A stretch of 64,000 nt of DNA, taken from the NCBI GenBank assembly GCA_016714645.1, contig JADKCI010000001.1:806001-870000 (forward strand), read 5' to 3'. A program made the position numbers and the translations under genes. Below the pieces are notes generated by a model, which ran no database searches, was not told where the DNA came from, and saw only the letters and a list, made by a program, of their open reading frames with translations. This stretch comes from Chromatiaceae bacterium. Its GTDB lineage: Bacteria; Pseudomonadota; Gammaproteobacteria; Chromatiales; Chromatiaceae. Shown piece after piece: positions 46,501-53,649 of this stretch; the stretch's first letter is position 1, and each line of letters opens with the position of its first letter.

Positions 46501-46722
46501 GTGGTGGAGGGCGCCCTGACCCGCCTGCGGCCGGTGACCATGACCAAGCTCGCCATCCTCGCCGCCCTGCTCCCCATCATGCTCGGTGGCGGTGCCGGCT
46601 CCGAGGCCATGCAGCGCATCGCCGCGCCCCTCCTGGGTGGCGTAATCAGCGTCGCCATCCTGACCCTGGCCGTCATCCCCGCCGCCTACCTGGTGTGGCG
46701 ATCCCGGGGGCTGAGGCCCTGA
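43543..46722 (+). CDS. cusA: CusA-family heavy-metal RND efflux pump
   Basis: A 1059-residue inner-membrane transporter with about twelve membrane helices and two large periplasmic loops. It starts on GTG overlapping the adaptor stop. Typical sequences include NIPLDAIPDLSDVQVIVKTS, then SYPGQAPQVVEDQVTYPIT, and GAMVDAAIVMIENLHKH in helix 4 with proton-relay acidic residues. In the periplasmic cleft, Met residues in DPAPMEMIETT and RLQMLSTGIKTP correspond to the Cu(I)/Ag(I)-binding Met region of CusA. Copper or silver is therefore more likely than zinc or cobalt (CzcA). Length and frame are intact. Confidence 0.92.
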   Translation: MIAAIIAWSLRNRFLILLATALIIAGGGYALRNIPLDAIPDLSDVQVIVKTSYPGQAPQVVEDQVTYPITTALRAVSGAVAVRGYSMYGDSYVYVVFRDGTDPYWARSRVLELLSQVSARLPAAARPELGPDATAVGWVYQYALVDRTGGHDLAQLRSLQDWFLKFELQSLPGVSEVATVGGMVKQYQVVIDPELLRAYQMPLVNLMQSLQRATGETGAGALEMAEARYMIRIDGRLRGLDDLRNIPITPRVAPAGASGMAMGTQVYEPFKATRSVFRLGDIAEIRLGPEMREGIAELDGQGEVVGGIVLMRPGGNALKTIAAVKDKLAELQRGLPAGVELVPVYDRSGLIHRAIDTLDSRLIEALVVVSLVCALFLWHLRSALVVVISLPIAILAAFMVMYWQGLSANIMSLGGIAIAIGAMVDAAIVMIENLHKHAEREPLTAANRWALVGRATTEVGPALFLSLIIVTLSFLPVLALQGEEGRLFAPLAYTKTYAMAAAALLSITLVPVLLGLFVRGRLRGEQENPVNRALMAAYRPLLAWVMRQPVKVLWLALALTIAGAWPALRLGSEFMPDLDEGDLLYMPTTFPGIAPDKARQLLQQTDRLILTVPEVARVFGKVGRAETATDPAPMEMIETTIQLKPREEWRPGVTIEDIKAELDRTVKFPGLTNAWLMPINARLQMLSTGIKTPVGAKIAGPDLEVIQRLGEQVEEALAALPETQSVFAERVSSARYIKVTPNRMAMGLVGLSVADVQEIVSSAVGGMNLTEVVEGRERYPVSLRYTADARDSLEKLKGLPLVTDTQGTQVQLGAVARVEVVDGPDMIRTENARLNGWVYVQVKGGDVGTYVAKAKQAVAERVVLPPGYSIAWSGAYEHWERAKERLWLVVPLTLAIILVLLYLNFRNLAEVLIIIATLPLGLVGGFFLMYLLGYQLSVAAAIGFIALGGVAVEIGVVMILYLDRALAQRREARGAAGLTRADVREAVVEGALTRLRPVTMTKLAILAALLPIMLGGGAGSEAMQRIAAPLLGGVISVAILTLAVIPAAYLVWRSRGLRP

Positions 46723-47070
46723 GGCGCTGACGGGGTTCGACCAGGCGACCGAAATGGCCTGACAGCACCGCCTGGTGCGAAGCAGGCTTGATTGCGCCTG
46801 GAGCGGCCGCGAGGAACTAACCCCTGGTGGCCTTGTCTGATTTCAAGCTTCAAATGAGGTTTTCCACCCATTGACCTGCCGAGCTGGTATGGAATAATCC
46901 TCGCTAACTTAAATTTAATCGTACCAAGACTCTGGACTTGCGGTAGAGGCGCAGCTTGACTCATGACATTTGACCCATCGTCTCATTCCTGCCACCGTAC
47001 TCCTACCGTCCGGTCGCGCCCGAGGTCTGGCCTTCATCCTTCTGTTTTGCCGTCATCCCGAGGAGGCTAT
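46723..47070. other. 348-bp spacer between cusA and a DUF1566 gene
   Basis: AT-richer around 46900-46920 (AACTTAAATTTAATC), which may contain a promoter for the next gene, but no spaced pair of boxes is convincing. No terminator with a T run was found after cusA. Confidence 0.3.
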
Positions 47071-47847
47071 ATGCGTGTTCCGACGATCCTGCTCACTTTG
47101 GTCTTACTCCCCACCCAATCGACGCTGGCAGCGGTCCTCAACGACACCGGTCAAGACCTGTGTGTTGATGACGGGAGCTTGACGACCTGCACCGAGGCCA
47201 ATACCGGGAACGCGGCCACCCATCCTCGCCAGGATGCCCGCTTCGGTGCCGATGCGGCGGCCACCGCCGGTCAATTGACTAAAATCGGTGGTGGGGTCGC
47301 GGGTTTCGATTTCACACCCCTGGATGCCTCGGGTGTCGAGATCCCCTTGACCACGGATACGCCCCCCCCCATCCCTTCCGCAACCCCGGCCTGCATACGG
47401 GACAACCGCACCGGTCTCATCTGGGAGGTCAAGACGGATGATGGCGGGGTACGGGACATGGGCTGGAGATACCTCTGGGGCGATCGGACTGGCGGTACTC
47501 AGTGCTTCGCTGGTGCTGACTGCAATACCGATAATTATGTCGTCACGGTCAACGCCCTGGATCTCTGCGGAGAAACCCTGGATGACTGGCGCCTGCCGAG
47601 CCGCCGCGAACTCCTCTCCATCATCGATCATGGGGCAAGCCAACCAGCCATCGACGCTGATTTTTTTCCGAATACGGCATTCGCGGTTTCTCCATATCCC
47701 GTGGGCTATTGGAGCAGCGATCTCTGGACGTCTCTTCCGAACAACTATGCCTGGTTGGTTTATTTCAAGGATGGCAACTCGACCGCCGTATCCAGGACCC
47801 AAAATCTGGCCCAATATCATTACGTGCGGCTTGTGCGCGGCGGATAG
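47071..47847 (+). CDS. exported DUF1566 (Lcl-type) domain protein
   Basis: 258 residues. ATG 47071 is preferred because AGGAGG lies 5 bp upstream and a signal peptide (VPTILLTLVLLPTQSTLAAV) follows directly. A DUF1566 domain is evident in the C-terminal half: TGLIWEVKTDDGGVRD, DDWRLPSRRELLSIID, PVGYWSSDLWT and YHYVRLVRGG. The fold is related to C-type lectin/FGE modules and occurs in surface and secreted proteins; ligand unknown. A paralogue follows 103 bp later. Confidence 0.82.
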   Translation: MRVPTILLTLVLLPTQSTLAAVLNDTGQDLCVDDGSLTTCTEANTGNAATHPRQDARFGADAAATAGQLTKIGGGVAGFDFTPLDASGVEIPLTTDTPPPIPSATPACIRDNRTGLIWEVKTDDGGVRDMGWRYLWGDRTGGTQCFAGADCNTDNYVVTVNALDLCGETLDDWRLPSRRELLSIIDHGASQPAIDADFFPNTAFAVSPYPVGYWSSDLWTSLPNNYAWLVYFKDGNSTAVSRTQNLAQYHYVRLVRGG

Positions 47848-47950
47848 TCAATTGCCTCCTAGCCTTCACAAGTCATTGTCTCGCCAAATCCGCTTAGCTA
47901 TCCGAGGGATAGCCGGGTCCTTTCGTCAGACTCACCCGCCGAGGTTCCCC

Positions 47951-49180
47951 ATGAGCCATCGATCCAGTTTTTCGATGTTTTTCATCGTCTTGCTAAGCAC
48001 CTTGTGGGGCGCGGCTCCGGCCTCGGCAGCCTTCACGGACCATGGCGACGGTACTGTCACCGATACCGATACAGGCCTGATGTGGGATCAGTGCTCTTGG
48101 GGGCAGGACTATACACCAGGCCCCCCCCCTAGCTGTGATCCAGATCCCACCAGCACCAACTACACCTATCCCTGGAGCAACGCCCTCGGCCTGGCGGTCA
48201 CCGCCAACACAGATTTACATCGCGGCTACGACGATTGGCGCCTGCCCAACCGAACGGAATTGGAGTCCCTGGTGGATATCACCGCCGTGAGTCCCGCCAT
48301 AGATAGCAATGCCTTTCCGAATACGGCATCCCTTTGGTATTGGTCTTCAACGACTTATCCCTTTGATCCGCTCAATCCAGAGTGGGCCTGGTATGTCTCC
48401 TTTCAGGATGGGTATAGCTTTGCCACGGCACAGACCTTGGATTACAACGTCCGCCTCGTGCGCGGTGGTACGCCCCTGAATAGTTTTGATTTATTGGCGT
48501 CCGTCAGCGTCAGCATCAAGGCCACTGACAACACCGCTACCGAGGCGGACCTCACCACCGGCCGCTACACCTTCATCCGCACGGGTGACACCACCGCCCC
48601 TCTCACCGTCAACTACAAGGTCACCGGCACCGCCACCGCCGGCAGGGACTACGTCGCCCTTGGCACCAGCGTGGTCATCCCCGCCGGCAAGACCCGGGTC
48701 ACCAAGATCCTCACGCCCGAGCAGGATAACCTTCAGGAATTACCCGAGACCGTCATCCTGACCCTCAAGCAAAGCCCGAACTATGCCGTCGGCACTCCCG
48801 CCAAAGCCACCGTGACGATCACCAGTGACGAGACCGTCACCCAGACCGTTACCGTCAAGGCCACCGACAACACCGCTACCGAGGCGGACCTCACCACCGG
48901 CCGCTACACCTTTATCCGCACGGGTGACACCGCCGCCGCCCTCACCGTCAACTACAAGGTCACCGGCACCGCCACCGCCGGCAGTGACTACGTCGCCCTT
49001 GGCACCAGCGTGGTCTTCCCCGCCGGCAAGACCCGGGTCACCAAGACCCTCACGCCCCAGCAGGATAACCTTCAGGAATTACCCGAGACCGTCCTCCTGA
49101 CCCTCAAGCAAAGCCCGAACTATGCCGTCGGCACTCCCGCCAGAGCTACCGTGACGCTCATCAGCGATGAGGTGCCCTAG
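47951..49180 (+). CDS. exported DUF1566 protein with two Calx-beta repeats
   Basis: 409 residues. A signal peptide ends near APASAA. A DUF1566 domain (about residues 30-175) has GTVTDTDTGLMWDQ, YDDWRLPNRTELESLVDI and YNVRLVRGG. It is followed by two Calx-beta domains that are almost identical to each other (period 113 residues, 339 bp), each with FIRTGDT, VNYKVTGTATAG and ELPETV. Calx-beta modules bind Ca2+ and often act as adhesion or spacer domains. The DUF1566 part is paralogous to the upstream gene. The near-identity of the repeats at DNA level indicates recent duplication or gene conversion. Confidence 0.85.
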   Translation: MSHRSSFSMFFIVLLSTLWGAAPASAAFTDHGDGTVTDTDTGLMWDQCSWGQDYTPGPPPSCDPDPTSTNYTYPWSNALGLAVTANTDLHRGYDDWRLPNRTELESLVDITAVSPAIDSNAFPNTASLWYWSSTTYPFDPLNPEWAWYVSFQDGYSFATAQTLDYNVRLVRGGTPLNSFDLLASVSVSIKATDNTATEADLTTGRYTFIRTGDTTAPLTVNYKVTGTATAGRDYVALGTSVVIPAGKTRVTKILTPEQDNLQELPETVILTLKQSPNYAVGTPAKATVTITSDETVTQTVTVKATDNTATEADLTTGRYTFIRTGDTAAALTVNYKVTGTATAGSDYVALGTSVVFPAGKTRVTKTLTPQQDNLQELPETVLLTLKQSPNYAVGTPARATVTLISDEVP

Positions 49181-49384
49181 GCCGTCAGCGTCGCCGGCGC
49201 CCACACCTTCACCCGCGGACGGTGGCCGCAGCCTGGCCAAGGTAGGGCCTGGATGTTAGAATGCGCATTCATCAAACCCCGGTGATGATGCAGAGAGGCT
49301 CCTCGCCCGGGTTTGCCCCATGCCCAATATGACAGGGCAGGGCGGTAGCGTGTCAAGTGGGGTAACCAGTCCAAACAAGCAAAA

Positions 49385-49415
49385 GCCGGCCCCGAGCATG
49401 ATGCTCGGGGCCGGC
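49385..49415 (-). terminator. terminator of the sco-PCuAC-dsrE-like operon
   Basis: A 15-bp perfect palindromic stem (49385-49399 with 49401-49415) followed on the minus strand by TTTTGCTTGTTT. It lies 20 bp after the stop of the DsrE-like gene. Confidence 0.85.
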
Positions 49416-49434
49416 CTTCATTTCGGGTGGGTGG

Positions 49435-49860
49435 TTACCAGGTCAGGGTCTTGGTGTCGTCCTGGAAGAGGGCGGGACCGGTGAGGTCGGGGCTACCGAT
49501 CTTGAGCCCAGGCATCAGATCCGTCTCCTTGACGCCATAATGCTTCATGCACATGGGGCAGACGATGACGGTCGCCCCCTGACCGATCACCTCCTCCAGG
49601 GCCTTACGCTGATCGGCGAAGGCGGCCGCATTGGCCGTGGAACCCACCAGAACCCCCCGATCATTCAGGAAGATGGTTAGGGGATGGCCGCGTTCGAGCT
49701 GATTCTTGCCAAAGGTGACGGCCATATCGACCCGATGGGCGTCATCCACGGTGAGGTTGATGAAGAGGGGATCCTTATCGCCGGCCATTGCCGAGCCAGC
49801 GGTGACACCCATCATGACAGCCAAGGCCATCATCAGACGTAGCAGTGTTTTCATTGCCAT
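49435..49860 (-). CDS. periplasmic DsrE/F-like protein with CxxC
   Basis: 141 residues. A signal peptide ends at GSAMA. The mature part fits the DsrE fold: an LFINLTVDD start, a helix, LTIFLNDRGV, and a conserved VIVCPMCMKHYGV with Cys101 and Cys104. Cytoplasmic DsrE proteins move sulfane sulfur. Exported relatives are less understood and may bind sulfur or metal. Last gene of an operon with PCuAC and Sco, so a link to copper or thiol chemistry in the periplasm is plausible. Confidence 0.82.
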   Translation of the reverse strand: MAMKTLLRLMMALAVMMGVTAGSAMAGDKDPLFINLTVDDAHRVDMAVTFGKNQLERGHPLTIFLNDRGVLVGSTANAAAFADQRKALEEVIGQGATVIVCPMCMKHYGVKETDLMPGLKIGSPDLTGPALFQDDTKTLTW

Positions 49861-49887
49861 GTTCCTCGTGTTATCAGGTATTGGAAA

Positions 49888-50337
49888 CTAGTGCGCCTTG
49901 GGCGCCATCTCGATCTTACGGACCGGCGCCATGATGTGCTCCTTGGTACCGTTGTCGAAGAGCAGGTTCATATGCACCTCCTTGCCCGGCTCCAGGTTCT
50001 CCTTGAGGCCGATGAGCATGACATGGAGCCCACCGGGCTTGAGGGCCACGGTCTGACCGGCAGGGATGGCGATTTTGTCGATCTTACGCATCTTCATCAT
50101 CCCGTCCTCGTTGACATGGGTGTGGAGTTCCACGACCCCGGCGGCCGTGCTCTCGGCGCCGACCAGGGCGCGATCCTGCTTAGAGGCGTTCGCCAGGGTC
50201 ATGAAGACGGCGCTGTTGGGTTGGCCCGGGGGGACCGCCCGGGCGTAGGGGTCACCGACGGTGATCTCCGCCGCCTGTGCCCCCAGGGTAAGGGTGGCCA
50301 GGAAGGCCGCGGCGAGGAAGGCTGAGGTTCTATTCAT
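49888..50337 (-). CDS. PCuAC copper chaperone
   Basis: A 149-residue exported cupredoxin-like copper chaperone. A signal peptide ends at GAQA. The Cu(I) site H(M)X10MX21HXM is seen as HTHVNEDGMMKM (His72/His74, Met83) and GGLHVMLIG (His105, Met107). PCuAC delivers copper to the CuA/CuB sites of haem-copper oxidases, often with Sco. ATG 50337 is used, since the longer frame upstream shadows the sco gene. It is between sco and a DsrE-like gene in one operon. Confidence 0.93.
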   Translation of the reverse strand: MNRTSAFLAAAFLATLTLGAQAAEITVGDPYARAVPPGQPNSAVFMTLANASKQDRALVGAESTAAGVVELHTHVNEDGMMKMRKIDKIAIPAGQTVALKPGGLHVMLIGLKENLEPGKEVHMNLLFDNGTKEHIMAPVRKIEMAPKAH

Positions 50338-50389
50338 TAGGACGGGTCTCCGTGGGGTGGGTGTGAAGGGATTGCCAACCAAGGGGTGG

Positions 50390-51082
50390 TCACTCTTTGG
50401 CCAGCAGACCCCGGATGAACGCCAGCATTTCCGTCGCTGGCGTGGCGTGCGGAAAAGTATGCACCCAGCGGCCCTGGGCATCCACCACATAGGTATCGGC
50501 TGAGTGGTCCACAAGATAGGCCATGGCCGAATCGGCCTGCGCCACCCGCCGGTAAATCGCGCCATAGAGCTCCGCGGCCCGCGCCACCTGCTCGGGGTTG
50601 CCGGTGACACCCAGGATATTGGGGTGGAAGTAGGCGGCATACTGGGCCAGTCGCTGGAGATCATCGCGCTCCGGATCGACACTGACAAACAGACCCCGTA
50701 CCCGCTCCCGTTCCTTGGGCGTCATGTCCTTCAGTGCCCTGGCAATCATGGCGAGATTGGTCGGGCAGATATCCGGGCAGAGGGTGTAGCCGAAATAAAT
50801 CAGCACCACCTGGCCGCGCAGGCTGGCCAGGTCCACCGGACCACTGGCCGCCTCCAGGGTGAAATCCCCGCCCTGGGGGGCCACCGTCGCCGGCTTCATG
50901 CCCTCCTGAAGTCGGCAGTGTTCGAGATCCTTGGCCTCGGGCCGGGCGCAGAATTCACACAGGACGCGGTCGGGAGGGGGCTGACCGGCATCGGGGTCCG
51001 GCGGGTCCGCGGCCGCCCAGGCCATGCCCCCTAGCATCAACACCGTCACCAGCCCCCACCGCCTTGGCCCTTTTGGATTCAT
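50390..51082 (-). CDS. Sco1/SenC/PrrC copper/thiol protein
   Basis: 230 residues, with an N-terminal signal anchor or signal peptide (GLVTVLMLGGMAWAAAD). The copper site is Cys102-x3-Cys106 (CPDICP) and His193 (VDHSADTYVVD), in a thioredoxin fold. An unusual extra Cys cluster, CEFC (42/45) and Cys56, lies before the domain. Sco proteins help assemble the CuA centre of cytochrome oxidase. In Rhodobacter the orthologue SenC/PrrC is divergent from the redox sensor regB/prrB. Here the divergent neighbour is also a RegB-like sensor, 36 bp away. Confidence 0.93.
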   Translation of the reverse strand: MNPKGPRRWGLVTVLMLGGMAWAAADPPDPDAGQPPPDRVLCEFCARPEAKDLEHCRLQEGMKPATVAPQGGDFTLEAASGPVDLASLRGQVVLIYFGYTLCPDICPTNLAMIARALKDMTPKERERVRGLFVSVDPERDDLQRLAQYAAYFHPNILGVTGNPEQVARAAELYGAIYRRVAQADSAMAYLVDHSADTYVVDAQGRWVHTFPHATPATEMLAFIRGLLAKE

Positions 51083-51118
51083 TACTTCAACCGCCTGTGA
51101 TCGGGATTTAACCTAACG

Positions 51119-52801
51119 GTGGCGAACTCAGTCCCCCATCCGTCGCTCTGCGCCATCTGTCTCCGCCAAATGCTGCGCTTGCGTCTGGGCGCCCTGGCCG
51201 GGCAGGCCTTGGCCTATGGCTGGGTGCATACCCAACTCGGCATCATCCTGCCGATCGGCCCCTTGCTCATCATCGGCCTGGGGTTGCTCGGCTACAGCCT
51301 CTGGCTCCTCCGTCGGTCGCACACCCCGTCCGGGACCCGGTCCTGCTCTCTGGCGCGCGAGGCGGTGATCGATCTCGCCAGCCTTGCGGTCAGCCTCTAC
51401 CTGACCGGGGGCGCGCACAACCCCCTCATCATCCTGCTGCTGCTACCGGTCATCGTGGCGGCGGCGACCCTCCAGCCCAGACTCATCTGGCTGGTCAGCT
51501 CCCTGGCGGCGGCCGCCTACACGGTCCTGATGGTATTTCACTGGCCTTTCCCGGTCTCCCATGTCCATCATCACGATTCCAGCGACTTCGATCTCCATGT
51601 GCAAGGCATGTGGTGTGCCTTTCTGCTCAGCGTGGTCCTGATCGCCTACTTCGTCGCCCAACTGGGCGCCAACCTTCGCGACCGCGACCAGGAACTGGCC
51701 CAGGTGCGGGAGGAGGCCCTGGTGGAAAACTCCCCCACCGGCATCCTCATGATGCGTCAGGGCCGGTTGTGCCTGGTGAATCCTCGCCTCGCCGAGATCC
51801 TGGGCAGTTCCCGTGACGAGGTACTCGGGACCGAGGCCCTGACCCTGATCCATCCCGAGGACCGGGAGCGGGTGGCGCACGCCCTCCGGGGGGCTGGCCC
51901 CAGCCCCATCCCGGAGATCGAATGCCGGCTGCTCACCCGGTCCGGTCTCCCGCGCTGGGTAGTCCTACGGCACGCCCCCATCCAAAGCCGGGGCGAGACC
52001 CTGACCCTGGTCACTCTCCAGGATCTCACCGAACGCAAGCGGCTGGAAGAGGAGCTGCGCGACCTCTCGGCACGCCTGCTGCGGGCCCAGGAGGAGGAGC
52101 GCCGGCGCGTGGCGCGTGACCTCCACGATGGCCCCTGCCAGACCCTGACCGCCGTCCGCCTGTCCCTGGAGGCCTGGCTGCTCCAACAACCGGCCATCGA
52201 ACGCCGGTCCTCCATGCCGCCCCTAGGGCAATGGGTGCCGACCCTGCGCGAAGTGGCCGACGAGTTGAGGCGCATCGCCACCGACCTGCGCCCCGCCATG
52301 CTGGATGATCTGGGGCTGCTCGCGACCCTCCGCTGGTTCCTGGGCCGTTTCGCCAAGCTTCATCCCGGCCTGAGGGTGCGACACCACCTCGCGGTGCCCG
52401 AGGCCGACATCCCCCCGGCCCTCAAGACCCCAATCTTCCGCATCCTCCAGGAGGCCTGCGCCAACGCCGCCAGACACAGCCAGGGCCAGTTGGTCCGGGT
52501 GAACCTGCGGCTGGATGCGGGCTGGCTCCGCCTGCGGATCAGCGACGATGGCCTCGGCGCCTCCGCCCACCCCGGCTGGATGGCGGACCGGGGTCCGGGC
52601 CTGGGCCTGGGCTCCATGCGCGAGCGGGCCGCCCTCTCGGGTGGCGAGTTGCGCATCCGCGCCCGCGGTGGCGCGGGGACGCGGGTCGAGGCGAGCTGGC
52701 CCTTGGGGTTTCCGGGCCAAGGAACAGACCAGGCCGCGCTCGATGGCGTAGGCGGTGAGCCCGGAGATGTTCGTCACCCCGATCTTGTGCATCAGGCTTG
52801 A
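51119..52801 (+). CDS. hybrid sensor kinase: RegB-like membrane domain, PAS, NarX-type kinase core
   Basis: 560 residues from GTG 51119; ATG 51170 is an alternative that leaves a roomier promoter. About six membrane helices (residues 25-190) include YLTGGAHNPLIILLLLPV, in which Gly97-Gly98-x-x-Asn101-Pro102 matches the quinone-sensing GGxxNP motif of RegB/PrrB. A PAS domain (ENSPTGILMMRQGRLCLVNP) follows. The transmitter is HisKA_3 with His336 (ARDLHDGPCQTL) and an HATPase (ILQEACANAARHS, GPGLGLGSMRER), the NarX/LuxR-partner type rather than the RegB type. The ATPase domain finishes near 52705 (SWPL). The last about 31 residues are read from the antisense of the neighbouring regulator gene, because no stop remains. 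Confidence 0.85.
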   Translation: MANSVPHPSLCAICLRQMLRLRLGALAGQALAYGWVHTQLGIILPIGPLLIIGLGLLGYSLWLLRRSHTPSGTRSCSLAREAVIDLASLAVSLYLTGGAHNPLIILLLLPVIVAAATLQPRLIWLVSSLAAAAYTVLMVFHWPFPVSHVHHHDSSDFDLHVQGMWCAFLLSVVLIAYFVAQLGANLRDRDQELAQVREEALVENSPTGILMMRQGRLCLVNPRLAEILGSSRDEVLGTEALTLIHPEDRERVAHALRGAGPSPIPEIECRLLTRSGLPRWVVLRHAPIQSRGETLTLVTLQDLTERKRLEEELRDLSARLLRAQEEERRRVARDLHDGPCQTLTAVRLSLEAWLLQQPAIERRSSMPPLGQWVPTLREVADELRRIATDLRPAMLDDLGLLATLRWFLGRFAKLHPGLRVRHHLAVPEADIPPALKTPIFRILQEACANAARHSQGQLVRVNLRLDAGWLRLRISDDGLGASAHPGWMADRGPGLGLGSMRERAALSGGELRIRARGGAGTRVEASWPLGFPGQGTDQAALDGVGGEPGDVRHPDLVHQA

Positions 52802-53377
52802 GCGATGCTTCTCCACGGTCTTGATGCTGATGCAGAGACAGGCGGCAATCTCACGACTGCGATAACCCTCCGCCACCAGTTTCAGGACCTCCTGTTCCCG
52901 CCGCGAGAGGGTGGTGCCATTCACCATGCCGGCCCCTGGCACCCTCCCGTTCGCCACCGCCGTCGCCCGGAGTTCGGCGACCGCCTGGCACAGATGGCGG
53001 GTCCCCCGGGCGACGCTGCGCACCCCCGTCGTCAGTTCATCGCCGCTGGAGTCCTTGGTCAGGAAGCCATCAGCCCCAGCGCGCAGCGCGCCCTCCACAT
53101 ATTCCAGGTCGCCATGTACCGTCAGAATCACCACCCGTGCCCCCGGCGCCACCCGTTTGATGTCCTGGATCGCCTCCAGCCCGTTCATGCGGGGCATGGA
53201 AATATCCAGTAAGACGACGTCAGGCCTCAGGTCACGGGCGCGGCTAATGGCCTCCCGGCCGTCTCCTGCCTCGCCAACCACCCGGAAATCGGCCTGGGCA
53301 TCCAGAATGGCCCGCAAACCCTCGCGCAGGATGCGGTGATCCTCCACCACCAAGATTCGCGTCTCCTTTCCAATCAT
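52223..53377 (-). CDS. NarL/FixJ-type response regulator with runaway C-terminus
   Basis: Residues 1-219 (down to about 52721) are a complete regulator. The receiver has Asp58 (VVLLDISMP) and the switch Lys in LTKDSSGDEL. The LuxR-type helix-turn-helix follows (SRREQEVLKLVAEGYRSREI, then KTVEKHRSSLMHKIGVTN). Family members stop just after this point. Here the frame continues 165 residues through the antisense of the sensor kinase ATPase domain, in low-complexity Gly/Ala/Pro sequence that looks non-functional. It is probably the partner of the convergent kinase. The core is intact; the tail could destabilise it or may be removed. Confidence 0.83.
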   Translation of the reverse strand: MIGKETRILVVEDHRILREGLRAILDAQADFRVVGEAGDGREAISRARDLRPDVVLLDISMPRMNGLEAIQDIKRVAPGARVVILTVHGDLEYVEGALRAGADGFLTKDSSGDELTTGVRSVARGTRHLCQAVAELRATAVANGRVPGAGMVNGTTLSRREQEVLKLVAEGYRSREIAACLCISIKTVEKHRSSLMHKIGVTNISGLTAYAIERGLVCSLARKPQGPARLDPRPRATAGADAQLATREGGPLAHGAQAQARTPVRHPAGVGGGAEAIVADPQAEPARIQPQVHPDQLALAVSGGVGAGLLEDAEDWGLEGRGDVGLGHREVVSHPQAGMKLGETAQEPAEGREQPQIIQHGGAQVGGDAPQLVGHFAQGRHPLP

Positions 53378-53649
53378 GACTCTGCCTCAGTATCGTTGAC
53401 CCGCTTACCCGCTCCGTCACCCGGCAACCCTAACCGCCCCTGTCCCGCCCATTTACCATTGGATGGGTTCCGCCCGTGCCGGCTCAATGACAATTCGCAC
53501 CGATGCGAGCCCATTATGGGGGTTTTCACCCATATACCGGATAGTCCGACCATGGAACGATATTATTAAGGATGGTCTAAGAAAAGTTTCGCCCAAGACC
53601 TCCTGTTCCGCCGAAAGACTCCTTCCTCCTCCGCGAGCGAGCGTTAAAA

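Noticed and set aside
44748..46730. 660-codon plus-strand frame inside cusA
   Set aside because: Arg/Pro/His-rich out-of-frame translation of cusA.
48511..49180. Tandem repeat as a mobile element
   Set aside because: The repeat lies fully inside one reading frame and codes two Calx-beta domains; no terminal repeats.
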